From: an uncultured Prevotella sp.
GTDB taxonomy: Bacteria > Bacteroidota > Bacteroidia > Bacteroidales > Bacteroidaceae
Direction: 5' to 3'
Assembly (NCBI GenBank): GCA_902495455.1
Contig: CABUXJ010000009.1
Location: forward strand, 30,526-94,525
Length of the DNA stretch: 64,000 bases
Under the pieces are notes generated by a model, which saw nothing but the letters and a program-made list of their open reading frames with translations, was not told the origin of the DNA and made no database searches. Made by a program: the position numbers and the translations under genes. The first letter of the stretch is position 1, and each line of letters starts with the position of its first letter. Positions 48,270 to 55,558 of this stretch are shown here, in pieces.

Positions 48270-50198
48270 TTATTTCTTATACCAGTCTATCGCCTGTGTG
48301 GCGTCGTTGGCCCAATTCTTAAACAACGGGTACTTCGCGGTGATGGCCTGACGCTCTGACGGGTAGTCGAAGTCGTCGGCTATGCGGAAGGCGTAGGGCA
48401 CCGTTCCGGGTGTAAAACCACCTGCCGTAAACTGCGGGATGGTCACGTTGTTGCCGGTGGTGACGACCTCAAGCCAGAAGTTTCCGTCGTCCGTTATGTT
48501 CCAGTCCTTGCCGACATTGATGGTTGTCGTCACGGGACTTGCGCTTGCCAGACCTGTGTTGACCATCACGTCCGTAGCTACGCCGAGCACCTGATGCAAT
48601 TCCTTGCCGCCGAAGAGGGGCTGCTCTCCGAGCCAAGCCTTCAGCTGATATGTAGCTCCGACAGCTGCCAGTGTGACGTCGATGTTGCCGTCGGCGTCGG
48701 GTGCGGTCACCTTGAGCACGCAGTCGTTGATGTCATAGTCGCCGCCGTCGGTACTGATGTCCTCATAACAGTATGTGAACACCTGAACCTCGGGATCGGG
48801 ATCCGGGTCATCAACCTCGGGCACGAAATCGAAGTTTCCGTTCACACTGAAGAGGAAGTCGTTGTAATCAAAGTCGGCGCTGTTGTAGTTGTTGGCATCC
48901 TCAAAGCCTACGATGATGTTGTCGCCCAGCTTGAATGTCGCAGCATGTGACGTGGCGTATGTCTGGTCGTTCCATCCTTCAGCATAGTAGTTGCTCTTGC
49001 TGTAGTGGGGCTCCACGTTCATCTTCGAGAACGAATAGACGGCCGTACGTGAGTTGATATATCCGGTGTTGTGGTCAGCCTGAGCGGCAGGTACGATGAA
49101 GAAACCTATCTTTGTTCCTTTGGGGAATGTGGCTGACGGATTTCCGTTCTCATCATAGTATGTCAGCTGTATCTGGCTGCCGTTCTGCAGTCCGGCGTTC
49201 TGCATGTTCTCGATGATGACATACTTGTTGCATGTCTTCAGGTCAGACTTGTCTGCCGTGGGGTTGGCTGTTATCTCGCCGTCGTTACCCCAATCGCCGT
49301 CTTGAACAGGGCGTCCGAACTTGTTCTCTGCCAGGAGGTTGAGTAGGTTGTCCATACTCATGTCCATGTTCTCCAGCGTGTTGGGGTCATCCTTGTAGAT
49401 GAAATAGCCGATGGCAGCCTGATTGCTTGACTGTCCGAAGATATAGTTGACGGAGACAGGGCCGTCCTCGGCCACGGTGAGACCATAGTCCTGCACGATG
49501 ATTTCGCGCGTCTCTGCGGGGAGTTCGTTTTCCGGAACGACAGTCTTCACTTTCTCTACGAAGCGGTCTGTAAACGGGTTGACATTGCCGGTAATGGCTC
49601 CGTCGACATAGTAGAACTTGTGAGGCCATACGTACGGAACTACTCTTCCGCCGTTTACGTATTTCTGTCCCCAGGCCCATCCCCAGTCGCTGTTACCGTC
49701 GACAGGATAGACCTTGGTGTAGGCGTTGTCTGCCATATATTCGATAGCTCCGCTCGGGGCGGCTGCTCTTGTCATCGGGGCCTTGGCCATCGTGCTGCCG
49801 ACGGGCAGTTTCACAACCTTTCCCATGCCTTTGTCCGTAGAGAGCGATATCGAAATCTCAGTGGTGTATGACGGTACGGCCAACTTGCCTTTGAGAGTCT
49901 GACCATCGGCAACGGTAGTTGCACCGACAATCTTGTTGTTTGCATAATAGACTACCTTGAACGTACCACCAATGCCGTAGTTGACCGGCATGTTCACCTC
50001 AACGCTCTTCACTGTCTCCCATGTCTGGTTGGGGTCGATGTTGCCCACCATGCCCATGAAGTTCTCAGCTGTCTTGTCCGTCGATGCTCCCGGTTTCTCA
50101 CCTTCGTAGAGGTTGTCGTCGTGGGAGCATGCGGAAAAAGTCATTGCACTTGCTGCTATCGCCAGCAGCATGCTTTTTCTGCTAAAAATATCCATCAT
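48270..50198 (-). CDS. LruC-domain surface lipoprotein
   Basis: 642-residue lipoprotein. The lipobox is TFSACSH near residue 24. The N-terminal 120 residues include an Ig-like segment. The middle has DUF4114-type sequence (GFEDANNYNSADFDYNDFLF), and the C-terminal 150 residues are a LruC domain (CYEDISTDGGDYDINDCVLK and later PYAFRIADDFDYPSE). LruC was first named in Leptospira and is common in Bacteroidetes surface proteins; its role is unknown. A - strand promoter box (TATCTTTG) lies at 50308-50315. Confidence 0.9.
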   Translation of the reverse strand: MMDIFSRKSMLLAIAASAMTFSACSHDDNLYEGEKPGASTDKTAENFMGMVGNIDPNQTWETVKSVEVNMPVNYGIGGTFKVVYYANNKIVGATTVADGQTLKGKLAVPSYTTEISISLSTDKGMGKVVKLPVGSTMAKAPMTRAAAPSGAIEYMADNAYTKVYPVDGNSDWGWAWGQKYVNGGRVVPYVWPHKFYYVDGAITGNVNPFTDRFVEKVKTVVPENELPAETREIIVQDYGLTVAEDGPVSVNYIFGQSSNQAAIGYFIYKDDPNTLENMDMSMDNLLNLLAENKFGRPVQDGDWGNDGEITANPTADKSDLKTCNKYVIIENMQNAGLQNGSQIQLTYYDENGNPSATFPKGTKIGFFIVPAAQADHNTGYINSRTAVYSFSKMNVEPHYSKSNYYAEGWNDQTYATSHAATFKLGDNIIVGFEDANNYNSADFDYNDFLFSVNGNFDFVPEVDDPDPDPEVQVFTYCYEDISTDGGDYDINDCVLKVTAPDADGNIDVTLAAVGATYQLKAWLGEQPLFGGKELHQVLGVATDVMVNTGLASASPVTTTINVGKDWNITDDGNFWLEVVTTGNNVTIPQFTAGGFTPGTVPYAFRIADDFDYPSERQAITAKYPLFKNWANDATQAIDWYKK

Positions 50199-51244
50199 TT
50201 GTATTATTTAATTTAATATTTCTTTTTGATTAGCTTTTTCGTAATCAGATGACTGTCAGCGGCTATCTATGTGCGACAGCCGACCTGACAGGTCCATAAT
50301 TCGGTGACAAAGATAGATATTTTTCATTTTGGTTGTATTACAAAGACGTTAAAATAATTTAAGAATATCATTTTTTTGATAACTTCGTGGCTTTTGCGAT
50401 TGGAAAAGTCCGTCCGCGATTTGGTCAGGTAGCGAGTATTGCAACACCCTCAAGCGCCAAATCGTGGAATTCAGAAAAAAACCGACATGAAGGCTCAAAA
50501 TCAGGCCGTCTTTCCGAAAAAAAAGTCTCTCGGTCGAAAAAACGCGAAAATACGGCGTTTTCGTTAAGTCGTTGTGGTTGTGCGAGTTATGCTAATTTAG
50601 GACGTTGCAGCTACTTTTTTGTCTTGCCGTAAGGCCCTTACGGCTCTCCAACGGGGCGCCCGTTGCGTCACGACGGCAGCCCCGTTGTCACCCGACGGGC
50701 ACGCCGCGAGGACCCCGGGAGGCCCTCGCGGCTCGGAGAAAGGTCGGCGGCGATCGTCTCATAGGCACTTTTTGTCGGTTTTTTTGCTTTGCGGCGCTCA
50801 AGAACGGAGGTTTCTGAAGTGTTAAATTTTGACCAATTTCTCTGACAAAAGCCTCGTTTTCGGCATAGTCGGGAGGGCCTTACGGCATCGGCGGTTAACC
50901 AATATTAACCAATCATACCGCCGATTGAACATTATGTGCACGCGCCGGCGGTAGTTTTGCATCAGAAAAACGGCGTTTTTTCAGCGGCCCGAAAAATCCG
51001 ACAGAAACGAGCACTTTCATGGCCGCAGACAACGCTCTGAGAGACAACGGGTTGTATGCCGGTTGATGGTCGCCGCGAGAATTGACGATTTTTATGGTCA
51101 TCAGAAAAATCGACGCTTGCGGACCATCGAGGACGGCGAAAAACCGACGACGACAAGAGACAAGAGAAAACACACCCATCCGGTCGACAGGAGGCCGCGG
51201 TGGAGATTTTTTAACTAACAAACATAAAGTAAAACACAGGAAAA
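50199..51244. other. 1.05-kb gene-free region
   Basis: Holds the LruC promoter (50308-50315), GC-core element D (50340-50828, inverted), an isolated gggagggccttacgg motif (50870-50885), an atcggcggt/accgccgat hairpin near 50886-50925, a possible promoter TAGTTTTG (50952-50959) and a long leader for the next gene. No gene seen. Confidence 0.7.
50340..50828 (-). repeat. GC-core element D (inverted)
   Basis: Read on the - strand it begins tttaacacttcagaaac as in E, has a GC core near 50627-50720 (cgtgacgcaacgggcgcccc) and a long AT-rich part. It is the most diverged copy, so the outer border near 50340 is approximate. Confidence 0.6.
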
Positions 51245-51793
51245 ATGAGAAAATCAATCTATTACATCGACGGGGCGCAGAGCCGTACGTGCGTCCGCAC
51301 GGAACAGACCGAGAGAGAGCGACAGATGAGGTTGGCCCGTGAGCGGCTCACGGAGGAGTTTGTCGAACTGCTGTCCATCGACCCCGAGGACGGCACGTGC
51401 TGGACTGGCACGGTCGCCGATCTGGTCGAAGTCGCTCACATAGCCTACGTGCAGGGGACGGTCTGCGGCAGTCATGGGACGGCATGCACCTTTCGTGAAC
51501 TGGTCAACCGCGCCTGCGCTGTGCTCCACGTGAAGGTGCCGCGCAACCCGCGGGCCTGCGTCTATCAAGCATCCCGACGCAAGGGCGTCCGCAGCAGCCC
51601 TTATATAGAGAGGTATGCGCGTAGGCTGATGATGAGACAGGGCCCCACCTGGCAGGGCCCCACCCCGGCCCTCCCCAAGGGGAGGGTGCCTGACGGGATG
51701 ACACGCGGCCAGTCATTCCTCATGTCGGACACCAGCCGGAGGCGGTCGCGACCCGTCGCGACCGCCTTCGTGCCACATGGCCAACCACAATAA
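51245..51793 (+). CDS. RteC-like domain protein with repeat-encoded tail
   Basis: 182-residue protein of uncertain function. Residues 53-133 (WTGTVADLVEVAHIAYVQGT, then FRELVNRACAVLHVKV and ASRRKGVRSSPYIERYARRL) resemble the C-terminal domain of RteC, the regulator of CTnDOT-type conjugative elements, including the starting WTG and the late R-K-x-R-x-x-x-(Y/F) pattern. From residue 136 the frame runs through a family P hairpin repeat and a gcggtcgcgaccc inverted repeat, so the true ancestral end was probably near 133. It heads a cassette with M15, HU-like and smalltalk genes. Confidence 0.6.
   Translation: MRKSIYYIDGAQSRTCVRTEQTERERQMRLARERLTEEFVELLSIDPEDGTCWTGTVADLVEVAHIAYVQGTVCGSHGTACTFRELVNRACAVLHVKVPRNPRACVYQASRRKGVRSSPYIERYARRLMMRQGPTWQGPTPALPKGRVPDGMTRGQSFLMSDTSRRRSRPVATAFVPHGQPQ
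51655..51700 (+). repeat. Hairpin repeat, family P, inside the RteC-like frame
   Basis: ggccccaccccggccctccc then caaggggagggtgcctgacg. It is translated as part of the tail ([13 protein letters not shown]). Confidence 0.85.
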
Positions 51794-51946
51794 ACAACCA
51801 TATAATCAACCACACAAACAACCATATATATATTACGCCGGCCGTGCAAGCCAAACCAACCGGACACGGAGGCGGTCGCGACGGGTCGCGACCCTACTTG
51901 GGATAGAGTCTTGCGACACCTCCTGACGGGATGACACATTATTTAA

Positions 51947-51977
51947 TATAACATCTACCATCTAACATTTACCATTC
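51947..51977 (+). repeat. ATCTACC/ATCTAAC heptamers before the M15 gene
   Basis: ataacatctaccatctaacatttacc at about period 7, ending just before the M15 start codon. Confidence 0.55.
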
Positions 51978-51981
51978 CTTC

Positions 51982-52416
51982 ATGAACAACCAAACCCTTT
52001 TGACCGAGCATTTTTCGCTCGAAGAGATGGTGCGCTCGGGCGTTGCCATCCGCAGAAAGATAGACAACAGTCCTTCATCGTCGGACGTCGAGTGCCTCAG
52101 ACAGCTCTGCGTCCATGTGCTCGAACCCGTCAGACGCCGTTTCGGTGTCACACGCATCTCCAGCGGCTATCGCTCGGCGGCGCTCAACGACGCCGTGGGA
52201 GGTGTCGCCACGTCGCAACATCTGCGTGGCGAGGCCGCCGACATCCACATCTCCGACATGGAGACGGGCCGCCGGATCTACGACTACATACGCCGCAACC
52301 TCGACTTCGACCAGCTCCTCTTTGAGCATCGCATGTCCAACGGATGCCGATGGCTTCACGTATCCTACACCACGCGGCGTCCTAACCGACGCCAGGCACG
52401 CCCCGTGGAGTGCTGA
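51982..52416 (+). CDS. M15-family D-Ala-D-Ala carboxypeptidase-like peptidase
   Basis: 144-residue zinc peptidase of the M15A (peptidase M15_3) type, related to phage endolysins that cut peptide cross-links. HFSLEEMVRSGVAI at the start, SSGYRSAALNDAVGG, SQHLRGEAADIHI with the zinc His and Asp, and RWLHVSY with the last His are visible. There is no signal peptide, as in phage-type enzymes. It lies between the RteC-like and HU-like genes, a layout I recall from Bacteroidales genomes where an amidase often takes this place. Confidence 0.9.
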   Translation: MNNQTLLTEHFSLEEMVRSGVAIRRKIDNSPSSSDVECLRQLCVHVLEPVRRRFGVTRISSGYRSAALNDAVGGVATSQHLRGEAADIHISDMETGRRIYDYIRRNLDFDQLLFEHRMSNGCRWLHVSYTTRRPNRRQARPVEC

Positions 52417-52498
52417 AAGAGGGCCGCCGGGGATGTGTAGCGCGAAGTGTAGCGTGAAGTGTAGCGCGATAATGCTTGACATCGCTTGCGAAATGTTG

Positions 52499-52506
52499 TA
52501 CCTTTG
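52499..52506 (+). promoter_or_regulatory. -7 promoter box for the HU-like gene
   Basis: tacctttg, 80 bases before the ATG at 52586. It follows three near-identical gtgtagcg(t/c)gaa units at 52434-52469. Confidence 0.6.
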
Positions 52507-52585
52507 CAATGTCTTCCGGATAGACATAGTGACTAAACAACCAAACATTCAACCAATTAAAAAAACAAAGAAAGGAAACAAAATC

Positions 52586-53059
52586 ATGGCAGTACTTTAC
52601 AGACTCTATCAGAACAATCAGCCGACCAGTGAGCAATATAAGAAGTGGTACGGACGCTCGGTCGCAATCGAAAAGGTGACCACGGACCAGATAGCCGCCG
52701 AAATCGAAGCCAACTGTACGGTCAAGCGGGCCGACATCCTGGCCGTGCTCAGCGAACTGGTGGTGGTGATGAAGCGTGAGTTGCAGAACTCCAAGCGCGT
52801 CTGTCTGGACCGTTTCGGCGCGTTCAAGATAGGCATCAGCACCAGCCCGGCCGAGGCCGCCAAGGACTTCAACGTCAACGACAACGTTCGCGGTGTCCAC
52901 GTCATCTTCCAGCCCGAACTGCACATCGACTCTACGGGCCGTCGCATACGCTCGTTCCTCGACGGCTGCAAGGTGGCCGAGCTGCCGGTCAACACCAAGG
53001 CCGGCGCCGCCGACACCTCCGGCTCCGGCGCATCCGGCTCCAATGTTGCCGGCGCGTGA
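52586..53059 (+). CDS. HU-like (IHF/HU family) DNA-binding protein
   Basis: 157-residue relative of HU, longer than classical HU (about 90) and typical of the Bacteroidetes HU-related group. The domain spans residues 30-125: IAAEIEANCTVKRADILAVL, LQNSKRVCLDRFGAFKIGIS, and an arm region VRGVHVIFQPELHID. A Gly/Ser/Ala-rich tail follows. Proteins of this kind probably bind and bend DNA. The frame is open far upstream, but the ATG at 52586 matches the family start MAVLYRLYQ. Located directly before smalltalk. Confidence 0.9.
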   Translation: MAVLYRLYQNNQPTSEQYKKWYGRSVAIEKVTTDQIAAEIEANCTVKRADILAVLSELVVVMKRELQNSKRVCLDRFGAFKIGISTSPAEAAKDFNVNDNVRGVHVIFQPELHIDSTGRRIRSFLDGCKVAELPVNTKAGAADTSGSGASGSNVAGA

Positions 53060-53130
53060 AACAGATACACGCGACGAGAGGCACATCTCTATTCACTGAC
53101 ATCTATAAACCAAACAAAAGAAAGAACAAC

Positions 53131-53223
53131 ATGAACACAAAATTGACAACAATCCTCAAGATCATCGTGGCCATCGCCACCGCACTGCTCGGAACACTGG
53201 GCGTAACGCAGGCGATGAATTAG
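53131..53223 (+). CDS. Smalltalk protein (30-residue peptide)
   Basis: A 30-codon gene starting MNTKLTTILKIIVAIATALL and ending in VTQAMN. It is one hydrophobic helix with a basic N-terminus, so probably membrane-associated. It matches the short smalltalk family of Bacteroidetes, known by its conserved position after HU-like DNA-binding genes near cell-wall hydrolase genes. Function is unknown. A strong terminator follows at once, marking the end of the cassette transcript. Confidence 0.82.
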   Translation: MNTKLTTILKIIVAIATALLGTLGVTQAMN

Positions 53224-53224
53224 A

Positions 53225-53257
53225 AAAAGAGCTCCCGCTTGCTGCGGGAGCTCTTTT
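53225..53257 (+). terminator. 14-bp terminator after smalltalk
   Basis: aaaagagctcccgc (53225-53238) pairs perfectly with 53244-53257, loop 5 bases, ending in T4, directly after the stop codon. Confidence 0.93.
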
Positions 53258-53338
53258 AGGAGTTAGAGGAGTGATAACTCCTTAAAAATAATTCAAAAAG
53301 GCGCATTTTTGAGTTATTTTAATTATATTTGCCGTCAA

Positions 53339-54328
53339 ATGACGATGACAAAACGGACAAGGCCTGCGGCCGGACGCATGGAGCGCATGGGTGAGATAGA
53401 CTTCATGAAGTGTGTGTGCATACTGCTGATGGTGGTGTTCCACATTATATATATAGGTGACACATACCCGACGGCAAAGCTCTTTGTGTACACGTTCCAC
53501 ATGCCCGTGTTCCTCATCATCTCCGGCTGGCTGACCACAGTCGGCAAGTCGCCGCGCGGTTTCGCCCGCCACGTGTGGTGGCTGTTCGTCCCCTATGCCG
53601 TCATGGAAGTGGCCTACGCCTCGGCGGCCACGATGATGCCCGTGCGCGAGGCGGTCGGCGAGCTGTCCCCCGGGATGCTCGTCAGTTGCGTCTTCGTCGC
53701 GCCTGTCGGCCCATACTGGTATCTGCACACGCTCATCGTCTGTCTCATCGTCACATATGGCGTGGCCCGCGTTGGCAGCCGGTGGCACTGCGGACTTCTC
53801 ACGGAACTGATTGTGTCGGGCGTGTTGCTCGGCGCTGTCGGTCAGTGGCTCTTCGGCGGGTCGTTTGCCGCCAACTCGATGTATTTCCTCGGCGGCTTCG
53901 CCCTGCGTCGGTGCGGCATTAGCTTTACGTCCGTCTTCCGTCCTTCGTGGCTCGCCCCGATGGCCGTAGCCGTGATTGTCGCCGTCGGCGGTGAGGCAGT
54001 CATGGACCGTACGGTGACCGTCGGCGTGATGATAGTCTTCCTGATGATGAGCACGATGGCCGCCGTCTATGGCCTTACGGCCGGACGTCTGCGCGCCGCA
54101 GCACTATATATAGGTCGCAATACGCTCGTCATACTGCTCTTTTCGCCCATCTTCACGGCTCTCGCCAAGCTATGGCAGCCGTGGTTTGTGGCTGTCGACG
54201 GGACGGGAATGACGTTCATGCTTGTGACATTGGCCGTCGCCGTGGCCGGTAGTTTGGCCATAGCACGCCTCATGGACATCATTGGAGTGGCGCGATGGAT
54301 GGGAATACCCAGCCCCAAAACCACCTAA
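53339..54328 (+). CDS. Membrane acyltransferase (acyltransferase 3 family)
   Basis: Multi-pass inner-membrane protein of about 329 residues, probably O-acetylating a cell-envelope sugar. IDFMKCVCILLMVVFHIIYI and YTFHMPVFLIISGWL contain the conserved His residues of the family's first helices. The start is uncertain: a promoter box (TATATTTG, 53324-53331) rules out 53309, leaving ATGs at 53339, 53378 or 53387. The last residues (SPKTT) and the TAA stop are supplied by a family R repeat (ACCACCTAA). Confidence 0.85.
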   Translation: MTMTKRTRPAAGRMERMGEIDFMKCVCILLMVVFHIIYIGDTYPTAKLFVYTFHMPVFLIISGWLTTVGKSPRGFARHVWWLFVPYAVMEVAYASAATMMPVREAVGELSPGMLVSCVFVAPVGPYWYLHTLIVCLIVTYGVARVGSRWHCGLLTELIVSGVLLGAVGQWLFGGSFAANSMYFLGGFALRRCGISFTSVFRPSWLAPMAVAVIVAVGGEAVMDRTVTVGVMIVFLMMSTMAAVYGLTAGRLRAAALYIGRNTLVILLFSPIFTALAKLWQPWFVAVDGTGMTFMLVTLAVAVAGSLAIARLMDIIGVARWMGIPSPKTT

Positions 54329-54437
54329 CACCCACCCCAACCCTCCCCAAGGGAGGGAGCTTGATTAGCTTTAAGGGCTGAGTAAAGGGATAAAGACATA
54401 TTAAGCTCCCTCCCTTGGGGAGGGCTGGGGTGGGTTG
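54315..54437. repeat. Hairpin family R pair between acyltransferase gene and ruvB
   Basis: cacccaccccaaccctcccc-aagggagggagctt and its inverted copy about 40 bases later. The left half supplies the stop codon of the acyltransferase gene. Confidence 0.88.
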
Positions 54438-54457
54438 TTGGTTTTAAAAGACGAATT

Positions 54458-55489
54458 ATGAACGACGAATTTGACATACACAAGGAACGCGTCACGGTCG
54501 AGAAAGACTTTGAGAACGCTCTCCGGCCGCTGCGCTTCGGCGATTTCAGCGGCCAGAAGAAGGTCGTGGAAAACCTCGAAGTGTTCGTCGAAGCGGCCAA
54601 GTACCGCGGCGAACCGCTTGACCACACGCTCCTGCACGGTCCTCCGGGACTGGGAAAGACGACGCTGAGCAACATCATCGCCAGCGAACTGGGCGTGGGA
54701 TTCAAGATTACCAGCGGCCCCGTGCTCGACAAGCCGGGCGACCTCGCCGGAATACTCACCTCGCTGGAGAGGAACGACGTGCTCTTCATCGACGAGATAC
54801 ACCGGCTATCGCCCGTCGTCGAGGAATATCTCTATTCGGCCATGGAGGACTACCGGATAGACATAATGATAGACAAAGGCCCGTCGGCACGGTCCATACA
54901 GATTGACCTCAACCCCTTCACGCTCGTGGGGGCGACGACCCGCAGCGGTCTGCTGACAGCCCCGTTGCGTGCCCGTTTCGGTATCAATCTGCATCTAGAA
55001 TACTACGAGCCGGAGACGCTTCAGCGGATTTTGAAGCGCTCGGCCGGCATACTTCAGGTGCCCATTGACGACGATGCGGCGATGGAGATTGCGCGCCGGA
55101 GCCGCGGAACGCCACGTATAGCCAACGCCCTGCTGCGCCGTGTCCGCGACTTCGCACAGGTGAAGGGCACCGGACGCATCGACACCGCCATCACGCGGGT
55201 GGCCCTGACGGCGCTCAACATCGACCAGTACGGTCTCGACGAGATTGACAACAAGATTCTGCTGACCATCATCGACAAGTTCCGCGGAGGACCGGTGGGC
55301 GTCTCGACCATTGCCACGGCCATCGGCGAAGATTCCGGAACGGTCGAGGAGGTGTATGAGCCGTTCCTCATCATGGAGGGCTTCATCAAGCGGACACCGC
55401 GCGGACGCATGGTGACGGAGCAGGCCTACCGCCACTTCGGACGCAATCCCTACACGGGAAACATCATGCAGCCGGACTTGTTTGAATAG
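54458..55489 (+). CDS. ruvB: Holliday junction branch-migration helicase RuvB
   Basis: Hexameric ATPase that drives branch migration with RuvA. 343 residues, standard length. Walker [15 protein letters not shown] near residue 66, Walker [16 protein letters not shown] near 110, sensor [18 protein letters not shown] near 156 and the C-terminal winged helix ([17 protein letters not shown]) are all intact. ruvA is not adjacent. It starts about 20 bases after the family R repeat, so it must be transcribed either through the repeat or from a very close promoter. Confidence 0.96.
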   Translation: MNDEFDIHKERVTVEKDFENALRPLRFGDFSGQKKVVENLEVFVEAAKYRGEPLDHTLLHGPPGLGKTTLSNIIASELGVGFKITSGPVLDKPGDLAGILTSLERNDVLFIDEIHRLSPVVEEYLYSAMEDYRIDIMIDKGPSARSIQIDLNPFTLVGATTRSGLLTAPLRARFGINLHLEYYEPETLQRILKRSAGILQVPIDDDAAMEIARRSRGTPRIANALLRRVRDFAQVKGTGRIDTAITRVALTALNIDQYGLDEIDNKILLTIIDKFRGGPVGVSTIATAIGEDSGTVEEVYEPFLIMEGFIKRTPRGRMVTEQAYRHFGRNPYTGNIMQPDLFE

Positions 55490-55558
55490 CCGGCATGCCC
55501 AGACCGGCCGTCCATCACACATTAATAATAATGACATCGTTACCTTAAGACCCAGCCG

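Noticed and set aside
51245..53257. Complete prophage or conjugative element
   Set aside because: No integrase, portal, capsid, relaxase or transfer genes and no attachment-site repeats were seen; only a four-gene cassette.
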